A stretch of DNA of 64,000 nt from Yinghuangia soli (lineage in GTDB: Bacteria; Actinomycetota; Actinomycetes; Streptomycetales; Streptomycetaceae). The stretch spans positions 62,001 to 126,000 of the forward strand of contig NZ_JAKFHA010000023.1 in the NCBI RefSeq assembly GCF_021502675.1. Direction: 5' to 3'. The number at the start of each line of letters is the position of its first letter. The first letter of the stretch is position 1. Below are positions 32,464 to 41,572 of this stretch, piece by piece. The position numbers and the translations under genes were made by a program. The notes under the pieces were generated by a model, which saw only the letters and a list, made by a program, of their open reading frames with translations, did not search any database and was not told the origin of the DNA.

Positions 32464-34979
32464 TTGAGGCGGTCCGTGGGCTTGGCCGGACCCTGCGGCC
32501 CGATACGCCGGTCGCCGAGTTCCTCCGCGGCGGCCGTCCACAAGGGCTGCACCTGGTCGAGGTAGCGCTCCAGGGCCACCCGGTCGTTGCGGTCCGCGGC
32601 GTCGTCCAGGTTGCCGGTCAGTTCGGCGATCTGGTGGGACAGCCGTGGCGAAACGGAGCCCTGAGCCGCGACGGTGCGCATCTCCATGATCATCGCGACG
32701 ATGGGCGGCAGGCCGTCGATGGTCGACTGCACCTGCTCGGCGATGGCCAGGCCCGCCACCCAGTCGGCCTGCTCGCGCGCCCTTTCCAGCTGGTCGCCGA
32801 GCAGTTCGAGTCGGGACTGCTGCTCGGCGGTCAGGTACTTCCCGGTCCAGTGCAGGATCATCGCGAGCCGCGCCGCCGCGTAGCGGATCTCGGTGGCGAA
32901 GCGCAGCTGCTCGCGGATCCGCTTGATCAGCGGCTCGATCGGCTCGCTCCCCGGCCCCTCCAGCAGGATGTGCTCCAACTGCGCGAGCGAAGAGCGGAGT
33001 TCGTCGCGCTCGCGGTCGGTGAGCTCCTGTTCGAGGGTGTCCAGGAAGCGCACGAGGTCCTCGCGGGCCGCCGACACGACCTCCTTCTTCTGCGGGTCCA
33101 GCCGCCCGAAGCGCTGCAGCTGGACCACGTGCGGCTCGGCGCCCGGGGTGCGGACCAGCACCGAGACGGTGATGGTCCGGTCGGACGACAGCCCGAACGA
33201 GATGGTCAGCGGCGTGCCGTCCGGGAGGTCGGGCGGCAGTTGGACGTTGACGTGCCCGCACAGCTCGTTGCGCTCCGCGATGTTGTGGGAGCCCTCGTAC
33301 ACGGACACCTCGAGCCGCGTCGCACCCGCGCCCGAGGTGTGGAAGTCCCGCGAAACCGGGGACGTCGTCGGGTAGTTGGTCCCCTTGGGGATCACCACGC
33401 TCATCCGCCCGTCGTCGAGTTCGACGCCGAGGTCCTTCGGGGTGATGTCCTGCGGATCGGTGATCGGCATCGGCTGCTCGCACGAGACGCAGTCCAGGAC
33501 GCCCGGCGGGTTGACGCGCCCGCAGGCCGGGCAGCGCAGGCCCTCGCTGCGCGCCGGCCCCTCACCGCACACCGAACACGACTTGCTCTCCGGGGCGTTC
33601 GCTTTGCCGCACTGGTCGCACGTCCACAGCTTGGCGACGCTCACGGTCGGCGCGCTGTGCACCGGAGCGCCCGCGCCCGTACCCGCGCCGCCGAGCGCAG
33701 TGCCGCATTTGCCGCACGACGCCGCATCGACGTCCACCGGCATGTGGCAGGTCGCGCAGTCCGTCTTCGGCGCCCCGACCAGCGATCCGGCGCACGACGA
33801 ACAGAACTCCTCGGCAAGGTCGTTCACCGCGGCGCAGGCCGGGCACTCGATCTCCGCGGACAGCGCCGACTGGACCGCCGCACCGACCGCCACGCACTGC
33901 ATCGGATTGACGTCCTTGCGGATCCGCTCGGCGCCGAACACCTCCGCGAGCCGCTGCTCGACCAGCGGGATGGACGTGGAGCCGCCGACCAGCAGCACCT
34001 GGTCGACCGTGTCGACGTCCAGGTGGGCCTCGGCGAGCGCCTTCCGCACCAGCGTGATGGTGCGGTCCACCGCACCCGAGACCAGCTTCTCGAACTGCTC
34101 GCGCGTCACCTCGGTGTCCAGCGTGACGGCCTGCCGCCCCAGCGCGGGCAGGACCACCTCGGTGGCCAGCTGGTCGGACAGCGCGACCTTCGCCTCCTCC
34201 GCGGCGGTGCGCAGCCGCGTGGTGGCCACCAGGTCGCCGTCCAGCGCGACGCCGTGCTCCCGCTCGGCCTCCGCGGCGAGCCGGTGCCGCAGCAGGTCGT
34301 CGAAGTCGTCGCCGCCGAGCAGGTTGTCGCCCTCGATGCCGATCACGTCGATCATGCCCTGCACGAGCAGCAGCACCGAGATGTCGAACGTGCCGCCGCC
34401 CAGGTCGTAGACCAGGATCGTGCGCGGCTCCTGCCCCGGGTCGGCGGCCAGCCCGAACGCGAGCGCTGCCGCGGTCGGCTCGTTGATGATCTTCAGCACG
34501 TGGAACCCGGCCAGCCGCCCGGCCTCCCGGGTGGCCGCGACCTGCCGCTCGCCGAAGTACGCGGGCACCGTGATGACGGCCCGGTTGAACTGCTCGTGGG
34601 TGCGCTGCTCGGCGTCCAGCTTGAGGCGCCGCAGGATCATCGCGGATATCTCGATGGGCGTGTAGTCGTACGCCCCGAGCCGCACGTGCACGTCCCCGTC
34701 CGCGCCTCGCCCGATCCGGTACGCCACCCGGTCGAGCGCCGCGGCCACCTCCGGGTCGTCGAACCGGCGGCCCATGAACCGCTTCACGGATGTGACCGCG
34801 TCGGTGCCGCGGCCGCGCGCCGGGGCGCCGACCAGCAACTCGTCGCGGCGGCCGAGGGCCACGACGGACGGCGTGGAGTCGCGGTTCTGGCGGTTCAGCA
34901 GGATCTTCGGTTCACCGCGCGACAGGTACGCCATCACCGAGTTCGTCGTGCCGAGGTCGATGCCGAGAGTGCGCTGCAC
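32460..34979 (-). CDS. Hsp70-family chaperone with four inserted zinc ribbons
   Basis: 839 residues. ATPase domain 1-372 has GIDLGTTNS, NEPTAAALAFG, YDLGGGTFDIS and LVGGSTSIPLVE intact. The substrate-binding beta domain (about 510-615) begins ITPKDLGVELDDGRMSVVIP, with a helical region to the end. Between them, residues 379-500 hold eight CxxC pairs (379/382, 393/396, 408/411, 422/425, 454/457, 468/471, 483/486, 497/500), that is four zinc ribbons replacing the interdomain linker. Housekeeping DnaK is about 620 residues and has none. The C-terminus lacks the usual acidic EEVD/EEKD-like tail. It lies between grpE (3-bp gap) and a ribbon/TPR gene (4-bp overlap). Confidence 0.93.
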   Translation of the reverse strand: MQRTLGIDLGTTNSVMAYLSRGEPKILLNRQNRDSTPSVVALGRRDELLVGAPARGRGTDAVTSVKRFMGRRFDDPEVAAALDRVAYRIGRGADGDVHVRLGAYDYTPIEISAMILRRLKLDAEQRTHEQFNRAVITVPAYFGERQVAATREAGRLAGFHVLKIINEPTAAALAFGLAADPGQEPRTILVYDLGGGTFDISVLLLVQGMIDVIGIEGDNLLGGDDFDDLLRHRLAAEAEREHGVALDGDLVATTRLRTAAEEAKVALSDQLATEVVLPALGRQAVTLDTEVTREQFEKLVSGAVDRTITLVRKALAEAHLDVDTVDQVLLVGGSTSIPLVEQRLAEVFGAERIRKDVNPMQCVAVGAAVQSALSAEIECPACAAVNDLAEEFCSSCAGSLVGAPKTDCATCHMPVDVDAASCGKCGTALGGAGTGAGAPVHSAPTVSVAKLWTCDQCGKANAPESKSCSVCGEGPARSEGLRCPACGRVNPPGVLDCVSCEQPMPITDPQDITPKDLGVELDDGRMSVVIPKGTNYPTTSPVSRDFHTSGAGATRLEVSVYEGSHNIAERNELCGHVNVQLPPDLPDGTPLTISFGLSSDRTITVSVLVRTPGAEPHVVQLQRFGRLDPQKKEVVSAAREDLVRFLDTLEQELTDRERDELRSSLAQLEHILLEGPGSEPIEPLIKRIREQLRFATEIRYAAARLAMILHWTGKYLTAEQQSRLELLGDQLERAREQADWVAGLAIAEQVQSTIDGLPPIVAMIMEMRTVAAQGSVSPRLSHQIAELTGNLDDAADRNDRVALERYLDQVQPLWTAAAEELGDRRIGPQGPAKPTDRLK

Positions 34980-34982
34980 AGG

Positions 34983-35555
34983 TCATCCTTCTTCCGGAGC
35001 GTCGGCAGGGCTGCCGTCGGGGATTTCGGCGGAGAGGTCGGTGGGGAGGTCGGTTTCGAGCGGCTGCCGGCTCACCACGACCTTGGCCGGCCGCAGGACG
35101 TCGTCGCCCAGCCAGTAGCCCGCCGCCACCACCCGGAGGATCGTGCCTTCCGGCCGCCTCGGGTCGTCCTCGGTGTCCACCACGTCGCAGCGCTCGGCAT
35201 CGGAGATCGCGCCCAGCGCCATGCGCTCGACGCCCGCCCGCCGCATCCTCTGCAGCAGCAGCCGCTGCGTGGCCTCGATGTTCTCGCGCAGCCGCTCCAG
35301 CCCGCGGGACGACCCCATCACCGCGTCGGCGGGCAGCTGCCGGGTCAGGACTTCATCGAGCGCATCGCATACGTCGAGGAGCCCGGTGACGAGTTCGCGG
35401 CGCTCGCCGGCCCGCGCGCTGCGCTCCTTGTCGAGCAGGGTCTCCACGGTCGCGCGGCGCTGCAACTGCCGGGCGTACGCGGCATACAGGTCGGTGTCGG
35501 GGACGTCCGCGCCGCCGGCCCGGGGTTCCTCGACCACCGCGAGCGGATCGGTCAC
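34983..35555 (-). CDS. GrpE-type nucleotide exchange factor
   Basis: 190 residues from a GTG with an AGGAGG site. A helical coiled-coil region (YARQLQRRATVETLLDKERS, LLDVCDALDEVLTRQ) leads to the C-terminal beta domain (GVERMALGAISDAERCDVVD, ILRVVAAGYWLGDDVLRPAK), where the last block is the GrpE signature. The order long helix then GYWLxDxVLRPAxV is diagnostic. It is separate from the housekeeping dnaK-grpE-dnaJ locus and is presumably dedicated to the neighbouring zinc-ribbon Hsp70, whose ADP it would release. Three bases separate it from the Hsp70 start. Confidence 0.92.
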   Translation of the reverse strand: MTDPLAVVEEPRAGGADVPDTDLYAAYARQLQRRATVETLLDKERSARAGERRELVTGLLDVCDALDEVLTRQLPADAVMGSSRGLERLRENIEATQRLLLQRMRRAGVERMALGAISDAERCDVVDTEDDPRRPEGTILRVVAAGYWLGDDVLRPAKVVVSRQPLETDLPTDLSAEIPDGSPADAPEEG

Positions 35556-35610
35556 GGGTGCCTCCTTGTCCACGTCCTGTGCCTCCGACTCCGCCGCGCC
35601 GTGCGCGGCC

Positions 35611-36012
35611 TCACAAGGGCGGTTCCAGATCGGGCAGCAGACCGGGGTCGGGCCCCGGGAACGCCGCGAGGCCGACCGGGGCGACGGGCAGCGGGCGGAT
35701 GTCGGCGGCGCGTTCCGCGGCCGTCGAACCGAACATGTCGCCGGTGTCCGGGACCGGCAGCAGTTCCGGGGCCAGGAAGTCGACCTCGCCCGGCGGCCCG
35801 AGCGACTCCCGTGTCTCATCGTCGAGTTCGGCGTCGAAGTAGTACAGGACGTCGTGTTCGAGCCGGTTCCGGAGCAGCTCCTGACGGGCCTGGCCCAGCT
35901 CGGTGCGGCGGTCGCGCGCGGTGCGGGCGGCCTGGACGTAGGCGGCGTACACGGCCTTGTCGTCGGCATCGGGCCCGATGCCGAGCAGGTCGTACAGGGA
36001 TTCCTCGGCCAC
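35611..36012 (-). CDS. J-domain-like protein lacking the HPD motif
   Basis: 133 residues from a GTG preceded by GGAGGA (very short spacing). The opening SLYDLLGIGPDADDKAVYAAY matches helix I and the start of helix II of J domains. LLRNRLEHDVLYYFDAELD matches the end of helix III/IV. The HPD tripeptide that triggers Hsp70 ATPase is absent; the loop reads QAARTARDRRTEL. The C-terminal half is acidic and Pro-rich (PLPVAPVGLAAFPGPDPG). It may recruit rather than stimulate the Hsp70, or be a regulatory J-like adaptor. It lies between the TPR giant (47-bp gap) and grpE (55-bp gap). Confidence 0.75.
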   Translation of the reverse strand: MAEESLYDLLGIGPDADDKAVYAAYVQAARTARDRRTELGQARQELLRNRLEHDVLYYFDAELDDETRESLGPPGEVDFLAPELLPVPDTGDMFGSTAAERAADIRPLPVAPVGLAAFPGPDPGLLPDLEPPL

Positions 36013-36059
36013 GCTCCTCCTCGCGGATCTTCGCCTGCCTGCGGGGACGCGGATCGGCG

Positions 36060-39000
36060 TCAGAGGCCGAGTCGCCCCTGCTCGATGAGCATCTTGAGCC
36101 GGTACCAGGTCACGTTGTCCGGATCGAGCCGGATCGCCTTGTGGATGCGCTCCAGCGCCGCAGTGATGTGGCGCTGCTCGAACGCGTCGCTCGCCCACAG
36201 CCCGTAGCACTGCGCCATCATCTGGCGCACCACCGGATCCGGATCGAGCGCGAGCGCCTGCTCGAACTCGCTGATCCCGTCCGCGAACCGCCTCTGGTTG
36301 GTGAGCTGCACCCCGAGGTTGTGCCGCAGCACCCCGAGGCGCTGGGTCAGCACGGGATCGTCGACGCGCTTCCGGGCCTCCTCGACAACCGTGCAGGCCT
36401 TGCGCAGGTTGCCGTCCTCGACCATCTTGGCGACGTAATTATCCGTGCTGACCACGTAGTTGCGGCGGATCAGCGGGGCGTCCGGGGCGTAGTCCAGCGC
36501 CGTGGTGATGAGCTGGTGGGCCTTCCTCGTGTCGCCTTCCGCGCTCTTCGACGCCGCCCACCGGTTGAACGTCGCGGCCAGGTCTTCGGTGATCCGCTCG
36601 TCGCCTGGGACCAGCTTGCGGCCGCGGCGCAGCACCGCCACCGCGGCGTCGTAGTCGTCGTGGTCGGCCAGGATCGAGCGGGCCAGCTCGGTGGCCGCGT
36701 CGGCGACCTTGTCCTCCTGGCCGCCGACCTGCCCGATGCGCTTGTCCATCGCCTCGAAGTGGTCGAGGCACGCCGCCCACGAGCGCCGGGCGTGCAGGTC
36801 GACGCCCTTGAACGTCAGGGCGCGCACCAGGAAGACGCGGTTGCCGGCGGTCACCGCGGACGGCGTCAGCTCCGCGATGATCCGCTCGTGGTCGCCCTCG
36901 GCGAGCAGCAGTTCGTACCGGCCCTCGGGGCTCAGCAGGCGGCGCAGCTCCTCGTCGTGCCGGGCCGGCCCGGCGAGACCGTCGCGGATGCCCTCGCCGT
37001 CGGCACCCAGTGCGTCCAGGGCGTCGGCCAGCAGCGGGCCGTTGACGATGACCTTGGCGTTCGGCTCCAGCGCTGCGGGCAGCTGCCGGATCCGGGCCGC
37101 GACCGCGAGCTCCAGGCGCAGTGTGGCCGCGAACCGGGCGGCCTCCGGGTCCTCGTGGCCGCGCTCCCGGACCAGCTGGGTGAGCCGCTCCACGTGGAAC
37201 GCCCGGGCGCGCTCCGTGCGTTCCTCGTCCGCGCTGCGCCCGGTGCGCTGGCCGAGGTAGCGCCAGAAGGCGTCGGAATGCAGCAGTGCCACCCACGTGC
37301 CGCCGAGCAGCGGCCAGATCCCCGGGAACGCCCGGCCGCTGCGCGCGCAGCGGTCGGCGACCACGGCCGCGGACCAGATGACGTTGAAGCGCGGGGCGGT
37401 ACGCAGCGCCTCCTGGATCAGCGCGAGCGCCTCCGCGTGCCGCCCTTCCCGCGAGGCGCGCCCGGCCGCCCGCTGCAGCAGCACGGCCCGCAGCCCGGGC
37501 GGGGCCGTGATGCTCTCCAGAGCCGCCGCGACCGCAGCCGGAACCGGCGGCCCGCCCTTGGTGCCCAGCCCGGCCCGGGCCTTGAGGGCATCCAGCGCCT
37601 GCAGCGCCGCCAAGGCCGTCGCGTCGTCGCCCTGGACCATCGCGAGCCGGGCCTGCTCGGCCCGCACCAGCGGCAAGTACGGCTGCCCGTCGCCCAGGAG
37701 CGCCGCACGGTGCAGTCCCTCGGCAGCCTCGTCCGGTGCCAGATTGCGGACATCGGCGGCCAGCAGCGCGGCCACCGCTGCGGCGTACCGGCCCGCGGCA
37801 CCGCTGTCCGCGAGCAGTCCGGCGCACAGGGAGCCCGCCCGGTCGTGGTCGCCTTCCTGGACGGACTGCCGCAGCCGCGCCACGTCGGTGTACGGCTGCG
37901 GGGCGCCGGCTGCCTCGAAGAAGTAGACCGCCTGGTCGGTGCGCCCCGACGCCAGGTACGCGGCCGCCCGCCACCGCTGCGTGCGCGGATCCAAGTCGCC
38001 GGCGAGCGGCCCCTCGAAGCGCGTCCGCAGTTCTGCTGCGATCGCCTCGCGGTCGCCGCCGAGCAGCACTGCACGCGCCGCGTGGCGGTGCACGCGCGGG
38101 TCCTCGGGCAGGAACTGCTTTGCCTCGTGCACCAATACGCCGAGCCGCTCGCCGGTGACGTCCTCGGCCGCCAGTTCGCGGACGTACGTCTCGCCGAGCG
38201 CCTCCCGGAAGCACGCTTCCTGCGGGAGCAGCGCGGCCGCGAGGCGCCAGTGCCGCCGGGCCTCCCCGGTGTCCCCGCCGGCCAGTGCGTCCCGTGCGAG
38301 CGCGTCGTGCGTGGCGGCCCGGTCGCCGGGCAGGCTCGCCGGGGCGGACCGGCCCGGGCCGCGGGTCGGCCGGCCCGCGGCGCCGCCGACTCCCGCGGCC
38401 GGCGGCAGCGCCGTCATCTCCGCCCACCGGTCGAGCGCGTCCTGCCCGTGGCCCGACCGGGCGAGCCCCAGCCCCACCAGGTAGGGATCGCCGAGTGCCT
38501 CGATCCGCCGCCGCGCATCGGGCTCACCGGCGGCGGTCGCCGTCGCCGCCAGCCGCTCCGGAAGCCCCGGCCAGGCTCCGGCGATCGTGCGGTATTCCGC
38601 GTAGGCCTTGGCGTGCTCGCCCTCGAACTCGTACGCCATCCCCAGCCCGTAGCGGGCCTGTTCGAGCCCCGGGTCGCGTACCAGCGCGGCCATGAAGTGC
38701 AGCCGCGCGCTCTCGTAGTCCTGCTCGCCGAGCGCGAGCCGGCCCTGCGCGTAGGACGCCGGAGCCGACGCCCCGGCCTGCTCCAGGTCGCGGAACGCGC
38801 GGTCCGGGAAGCCGATCCGGCGCAGCACGTCACCGCGGTGCAGCAGCACCTCGGGCGTCTGCTCGGCCCGGTCGTACGCCGCGGCCGCATCGTGCAGGCG
38901 GCCCGCCCTGACCAGCACGTGGCCGAGCGTGGCCGCCGCGCCGGGGTCTTGCTCCAGCACGGCCGCGGCCCGCTCCAGATGCCCGATCCTGGCCAGCGAC

Positions 39001-39467
39001 CGGCCCAGCAGCTCCGTCTGCGGCGTGGTCCGGGCCGGCATCGCGGACAGCACGTCGGCCGCCTCGGCATAGCGCTGGTGCGCGAACCGGTAGCGCCCCA
39101 GCCGGTGACGGAACTCGGCCAGGGGAGCAGCGAGTTGCGGATCGAGCGCGGCCGCCGCCGCGAGCACCGCCACGGCCGGGGCCAAACCCTCCGGGTCCTG
39201 GGCCAGTTCGTGTGCGCATGCGGCCGCCTCGGCGGGCCGCGCCTCCTGGCAGGCGATCTCGCCGAGGGCGGCCAGTGCCCGCCGCCGCGATTCCCGCAGC
39301 GGCTCGGGGACACCGAGCCGGTCGGCGGTCGCCACGATCCGCTCGTACAGTCTGCGGGCGCGGTCCAGTTGGTTCTTCTCCCGGCTCTTGTCGGCCCGGT
39401 CCAGCGCCGCATCGTGCCCCGCCGGGTCGTCGCCCAGCCGCATGAAGCCGTCGAAGAGCCCGGCCAT
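36060..39467 (-). CDS. giant TPR-repeat protein heading the Hsp70 operon
   Basis: 1135 residues starting MAGLFDGFMRLGDDPAGHDA at the ATG at 39467. Nearly the whole chain is alpha-alpha repeats of TPR type: RLGRYRFAHQRYAEAADVLS, HVLVRAGRLHDAAAAYDRAE, GRLALGEQDYESARLHFMAA and, at the end, VQLTNQRRFADGISEFEQAL. There is no signal peptide, membrane segment or catalytic motif. A solenoid this large could hold clients or organise Hsp70, J-like protein and GrpE. Its start overlaps the stop of a 24-codon leader reading frame. TPR clamps usually bind EEVD tails, but the Hsp70 here has none, so contact would differ. Confidence 0.88.
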   Translation of the reverse strand: MAGLFDGFMRLGDDPAGHDAALDRADKSREKNQLDRARRLYERIVATADRLGVPEPLRESRRRALAALGEIACQEARPAEAAACAHELAQDPEGLAPAVAVLAAAAALDPQLAAPLAEFRHRLGRYRFAHQRYAEAADVLSAMPARTTPQTELLGRSLARIGHLERAAAVLEQDPGAAATLGHVLVRAGRLHDAAAAYDRAEQTPEVLLHRGDVLRRIGFPDRAFRDLEQAGASAPASYAQGRLALGEQDYESARLHFMAALVRDPGLEQARYGLGMAYEFEGEHAKAYAEYRTIAGAWPGLPERLAATATAAGEPDARRRIEALGDPYLVGLGLARSGHGQDALDRWAEMTALPPAAGVGGAAGRPTRGPGRSAPASLPGDRAATHDALARDALAGGDTGEARRHWRLAAALLPQEACFREALGETYVRELAAEDVTGERLGVLVHEAKQFLPEDPRVHRHAARAVLLGGDREAIAAELRTRFEGPLAGDLDPRTQRWRAAAYLASGRTDQAVYFFEAAGAPQPYTDVARLRQSVQEGDHDRAGSLCAGLLADSGAAGRYAAAVAALLAADVRNLAPDEAAEGLHRAALLGDGQPYLPLVRAEQARLAMVQGDDATALAALQALDALKARAGLGTKGGPPVPAAVAAALESITAPPGLRAVLLQRAAGRASREGRHAEALALIQEALRTAPRFNVIWSAAVVADRCARSGRAFPGIWPLLGGTWVALLHSDAFWRYLGQRTGRSADEERTERARAFHVERLTQLVRERGHEDPEAARFAATLRLELAVAARIRQLPAALEPNAKVIVNGPLLADALDALGADGEGIRDGLAGPARHDEELRRLLSPEGRYELLLAEGDHERIIAELTPSAVTAGNRVFLVRALTFKGVDLHARRSWAACLDHFEAMDKRIGQVGGQEDKVADAATELARSILADHDDYDAAVAVLRRGRKLVPGDERITEDLAATFNRWAASKSAEGDTRKAHQLITTALDYAPDAPLIRRNYVVSTDNYVAKMVEDGNLRKACTVVEEARKRVDDPVLTQRLGVLRHNLGVQLTNQRRFADGISEFEQALALDPDPVVRQMMAQCYGLWASDAFEQRHITAALERIHKAIRLDPDNVTWYRLKMLIEQGRLGL

Positions 39468-39541
39468 CAGCCCGCGCTCCGCAGCGGACCGCGCGCGCCG
39501 ACCGCGCAGACGTCGTCGTGGCCGGCCAAAGTCCTTGGCAT
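39467..39541 (-). CDS. possible 24-aa leader peptide coupled to the TPR gene
   Basis: An ATG at 39541, directly preceded by AGGGGGAGG, opens 24 codons (MPRTLAGHDDVCAVGARGPL and four more). They end in TGA overlapping the TPR start as TGATG. Such an arrangement usually reloads ribosomes onto the downstream gene. The TPR gene's own site (GGAG, 9 bases away) is moderate, so coupling would matter. The peptide has no recognisable attenuator codons. The site sits unusually close to the ATG, so this is tentative. Confidence 0.4.
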   Translation of the reverse strand: MPRTLAGHDDVCAVGARGPLRSAG

Positions 39542-39752
39542 GCCTCCCCCTTCGTCGGCCTGGCGGCTCCCGCGGTGGTCCACAGTTGCAGGCTATCCGC
39601 GGGCATGCACGTCCCGGCCAGAGGATCGCGGCGATCAGAGGGAAGTCCCGCACGGAACTCGCCTGCGGCAAAAGGCCGAACGCCCCCGCGGGTGCCGGTG
39701 CGCGTCGGGCAGCAAGAGCCGGGCATCCTGCCGGTCGGATGACAGCCCCCGG

Positions 39753-40811
39753 CTACGGCTGCCGCATCCACTCCCGGTGGTAGGCCGCCCAGTCCTCCTC
39801 GGTGGCCGCGAAGTCGACGTACAGCGCCACGCCGAAGTTCCGGCGGTCCGAGCCGGCCGCGTCCAGGCCGATCCGGACGGCCCGGGCCGCGGTCCCGGCC
39901 CGCTCGGCGTTCTCGTGATGGCCGATCGTGTCGTCGTGGTAGAACGGCAGCCCGATCAGCAGGTCCGTGCGCTCCGGCGTGTGCTCCAGGGCGAGTTCGG
40001 TCTGCCGGGTGACATAGCCGCCGAAGAGGCCGCGGGTCGGCATCCAGGTGTCGTAGGCCATCACCGCGATCTGGTCGACCCGGGACGCGATCGCCGTGAA
40101 GTAGCCCGGCGTCCACCACTTCGTGCGGTCGGCGCCGCCGAGCCGGGCCAGGTCGACCAGGTTCCCGGCGGGCTCGATCTGGTGCGCCGCGACCGAGAGC
40201 ACCGCGCCGCGGGCGTGCGCCGCATCGCGCGCCCGGCCGAGGATGTCGAGGTAGTCGGTGTTGCCGTCGCCCATCGGCTCCAGGTCGAAGTGCACCCCGT
40301 CGAAGCCGGCGTCCAGCGCCTGCGCGGCGGACGCCACCACCCGGTCCCGGTTCGGGCCGCGGCTCAGGTCGAGGCGGTCCGGGCGGGCCGGGTCGGCCGG
40401 TCCGACCACGTTGCCCAGCCAGGCCTGCACCCGTACGCCGGGCAGGGCCGTGCGCATCCCGGCCAGGAACCACGGCGCCTGCGGGTAGCGCGCCGGATCG
40501 AGGCTGCCGTCGTTCTCGAGCGGCCCGGCGTGCACGTACACGTCGTGCACGCCGGTGGTGCGCAACCGGTCGCCGAGCGCGGCCAGATCGGCCGGCCCCT
40601 TGCGGCCGTCCAGCCAGGCGTGCCCGAGCCACAGCGCATCGCGGCCGCGGGACCGGTCGGCTTCCCCGGGCGAGCCGGTGTACTGCAGCCGCAGCGTGGT
40701 GAGCACCCCGATGACGACGATCAGCACCGCGACGGCGAACGACGCCACGACGGCGAAGGCGACGCGCAGGATCCGGCGGATTCGGGTCGGGTGTGGCGGG
40801 CGTTCGGTCAT
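39753..40811 (-). CDS. membrane-anchored GH18-like glycoside hydrolase fold protein
   Basis: 352 residues. A basic N-terminus is followed by one membrane helix (about residues 17-41), then a TIM-barrel domain facing out. The block GFDGVHFDLEPMG (Glu178) matches the DxxDxE-type end of strand beta-4 in GH18 chitinase-like proteins, with HDVYVHAGPLEND and VDQIAVMAYDTWMPTR as further barrel strands. It may cleave a polysaccharide or be a catalytically weak binding protein. The ATG at 40811 is the natural start. It lies 285 bp before the chaperone operon on the same strand and may or may not be co-transcribed with it. Confidence 0.82.
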   Translation of the reverse strand: MTERPPHPTRIRRILRVAFAVVASFAVAVLIVVIGVLTTLRLQYTGSPGEADRSRGRDALWLGHAWLDGRKGPADLAALGDRLRTTGVHDVYVHAGPLENDGSLDPARYPQAPWFLAGMRTALPGVRVQAWLGNVVGPADPARPDRLDLSRGPNRDRVVASAAQALDAGFDGVHFDLEPMGDGNTDYLDILGRARDAAHARGAVLSVAAHQIEPAGNLVDLARLGGADRTKWWTPGYFTAIASRVDQIAVMAYDTWMPTRGLFGGYVTRQTELALEHTPERTDLLIGLPFYHDDTIGHHENAERAGTAARAVRIGLDAAGSDRRNFGVALYVDFAATEEDWAAYHREWMRQP

Positions 40812-40957
40812 TGCCGGGCATCCTGCCGTATCGGGTACGGGCCTGCCGAACCAGCCGCCGCACCGTGTGGGGCTCTGCCCTGGTGCGACGGCGTCGCTCG
40901 GCGTAACGTCATTGCCCGACCAGCATCGGAGCATGCCAAAAGGCGTGCCGGACAAGG

Positions 40958-41572
40958 GTGGTGGCCGTGGTGGGGGTGGTTCCGCACAGCCGCGACGACG
41001 AGGCCGACCATCGCGGCCTGCTGCGCGGCGACGAGCAGACGCTCGGCCGGCTGTACGACGCCTATGCGGACTTCGTGTTCGGCGTGGCGCTGGGGGTGAC
41101 CCGCGAGGAGTCCTCGGCCGAGGACATCACGTGCGAGGTCTTCGTCGCGCTGTGGGAGCGTCCCTACGACTACGACCCGGCGCAATGGTCCCTGGGCGCC
41201 TGGCTGGTGGCCGGCGCGCACCGGCGCGCGGTGGTCCGGCGGGGCGCCGCGCAGACGGCGCAATCCGCACGGGCGGCCGGCTCCGAATCCGTTGGCAAGG
41301 ACAGCACAGCCAGCACGGACAGCACGGCCGGATTCGCCGCGGACGGCGCCGTCGCCGCGACGCTGGCCGGGCTGGCGCCCGAACTGCGCGACGTGGTCGA
41401 ACTGGCCTACTTCCAGGGCCTGACGTACCGCGAGGTGGCCGCGAAGCTCGGCCTCGGCGAGACGGTCGTCGCGGAGCGCGTGCGCAACGGGCTGTGGGCG
41501 TGGGCGGACGACACCGCGCCGACCGGCGGCCGAGCGGCCGCCGAGGACGACGGGACGGGGGCGACGACATGA
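40958..41572 (+). CDS. ECF-type RNA polymerase sigma factor
   Basis: 204 residues from a GTG at 40958 (nearby GTGs in the same frame make the exact start uncertain). Region 2 is GDEQTLGRLYDAYADFVFGV...SAEDITCEVFVALWERPYDY. Region 4 is LAPELRDVVELAYFQGLTYREVAAKLGLGETVVAERVRNGL. An Ala/Ser/Thr-rich linker separates them. It would redirect RNA polymerase to its own small regulon. Its stop overlaps the next gene's ATG by 4 bp. That gene, of the DinB/maleylpyruvate-isomerase type, is therefore the probable partner. Promoter specificity cannot be read from the protein. Confidence 0.92.
   Translation: MVAVVGVVPHSRDDEADHRGLLRGDEQTLGRLYDAYADFVFGVALGVTREESSAEDITCEVFVALWERPYDYDPAQWSLGAWLVAGAHRRAVVRRGAAQTAQSARAAGSESVGKDSTASTDSTAGFAADGAVAATLAGLAPELRDVVELAYFQGLTYREVAAKLGLGETVVAERVRNGLWAWADDTAPTGGRAAAEDDGTGATT

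Noticed and set aside
32634-41099. Very long plus-strand open frame (about 2,820 codons)
   Set aside because: It runs opposite the Hsp70 operon and the GH18-like gene. Its composition (Arg, Gly, His, Gln) reflects the complementary strand, not a protein family.
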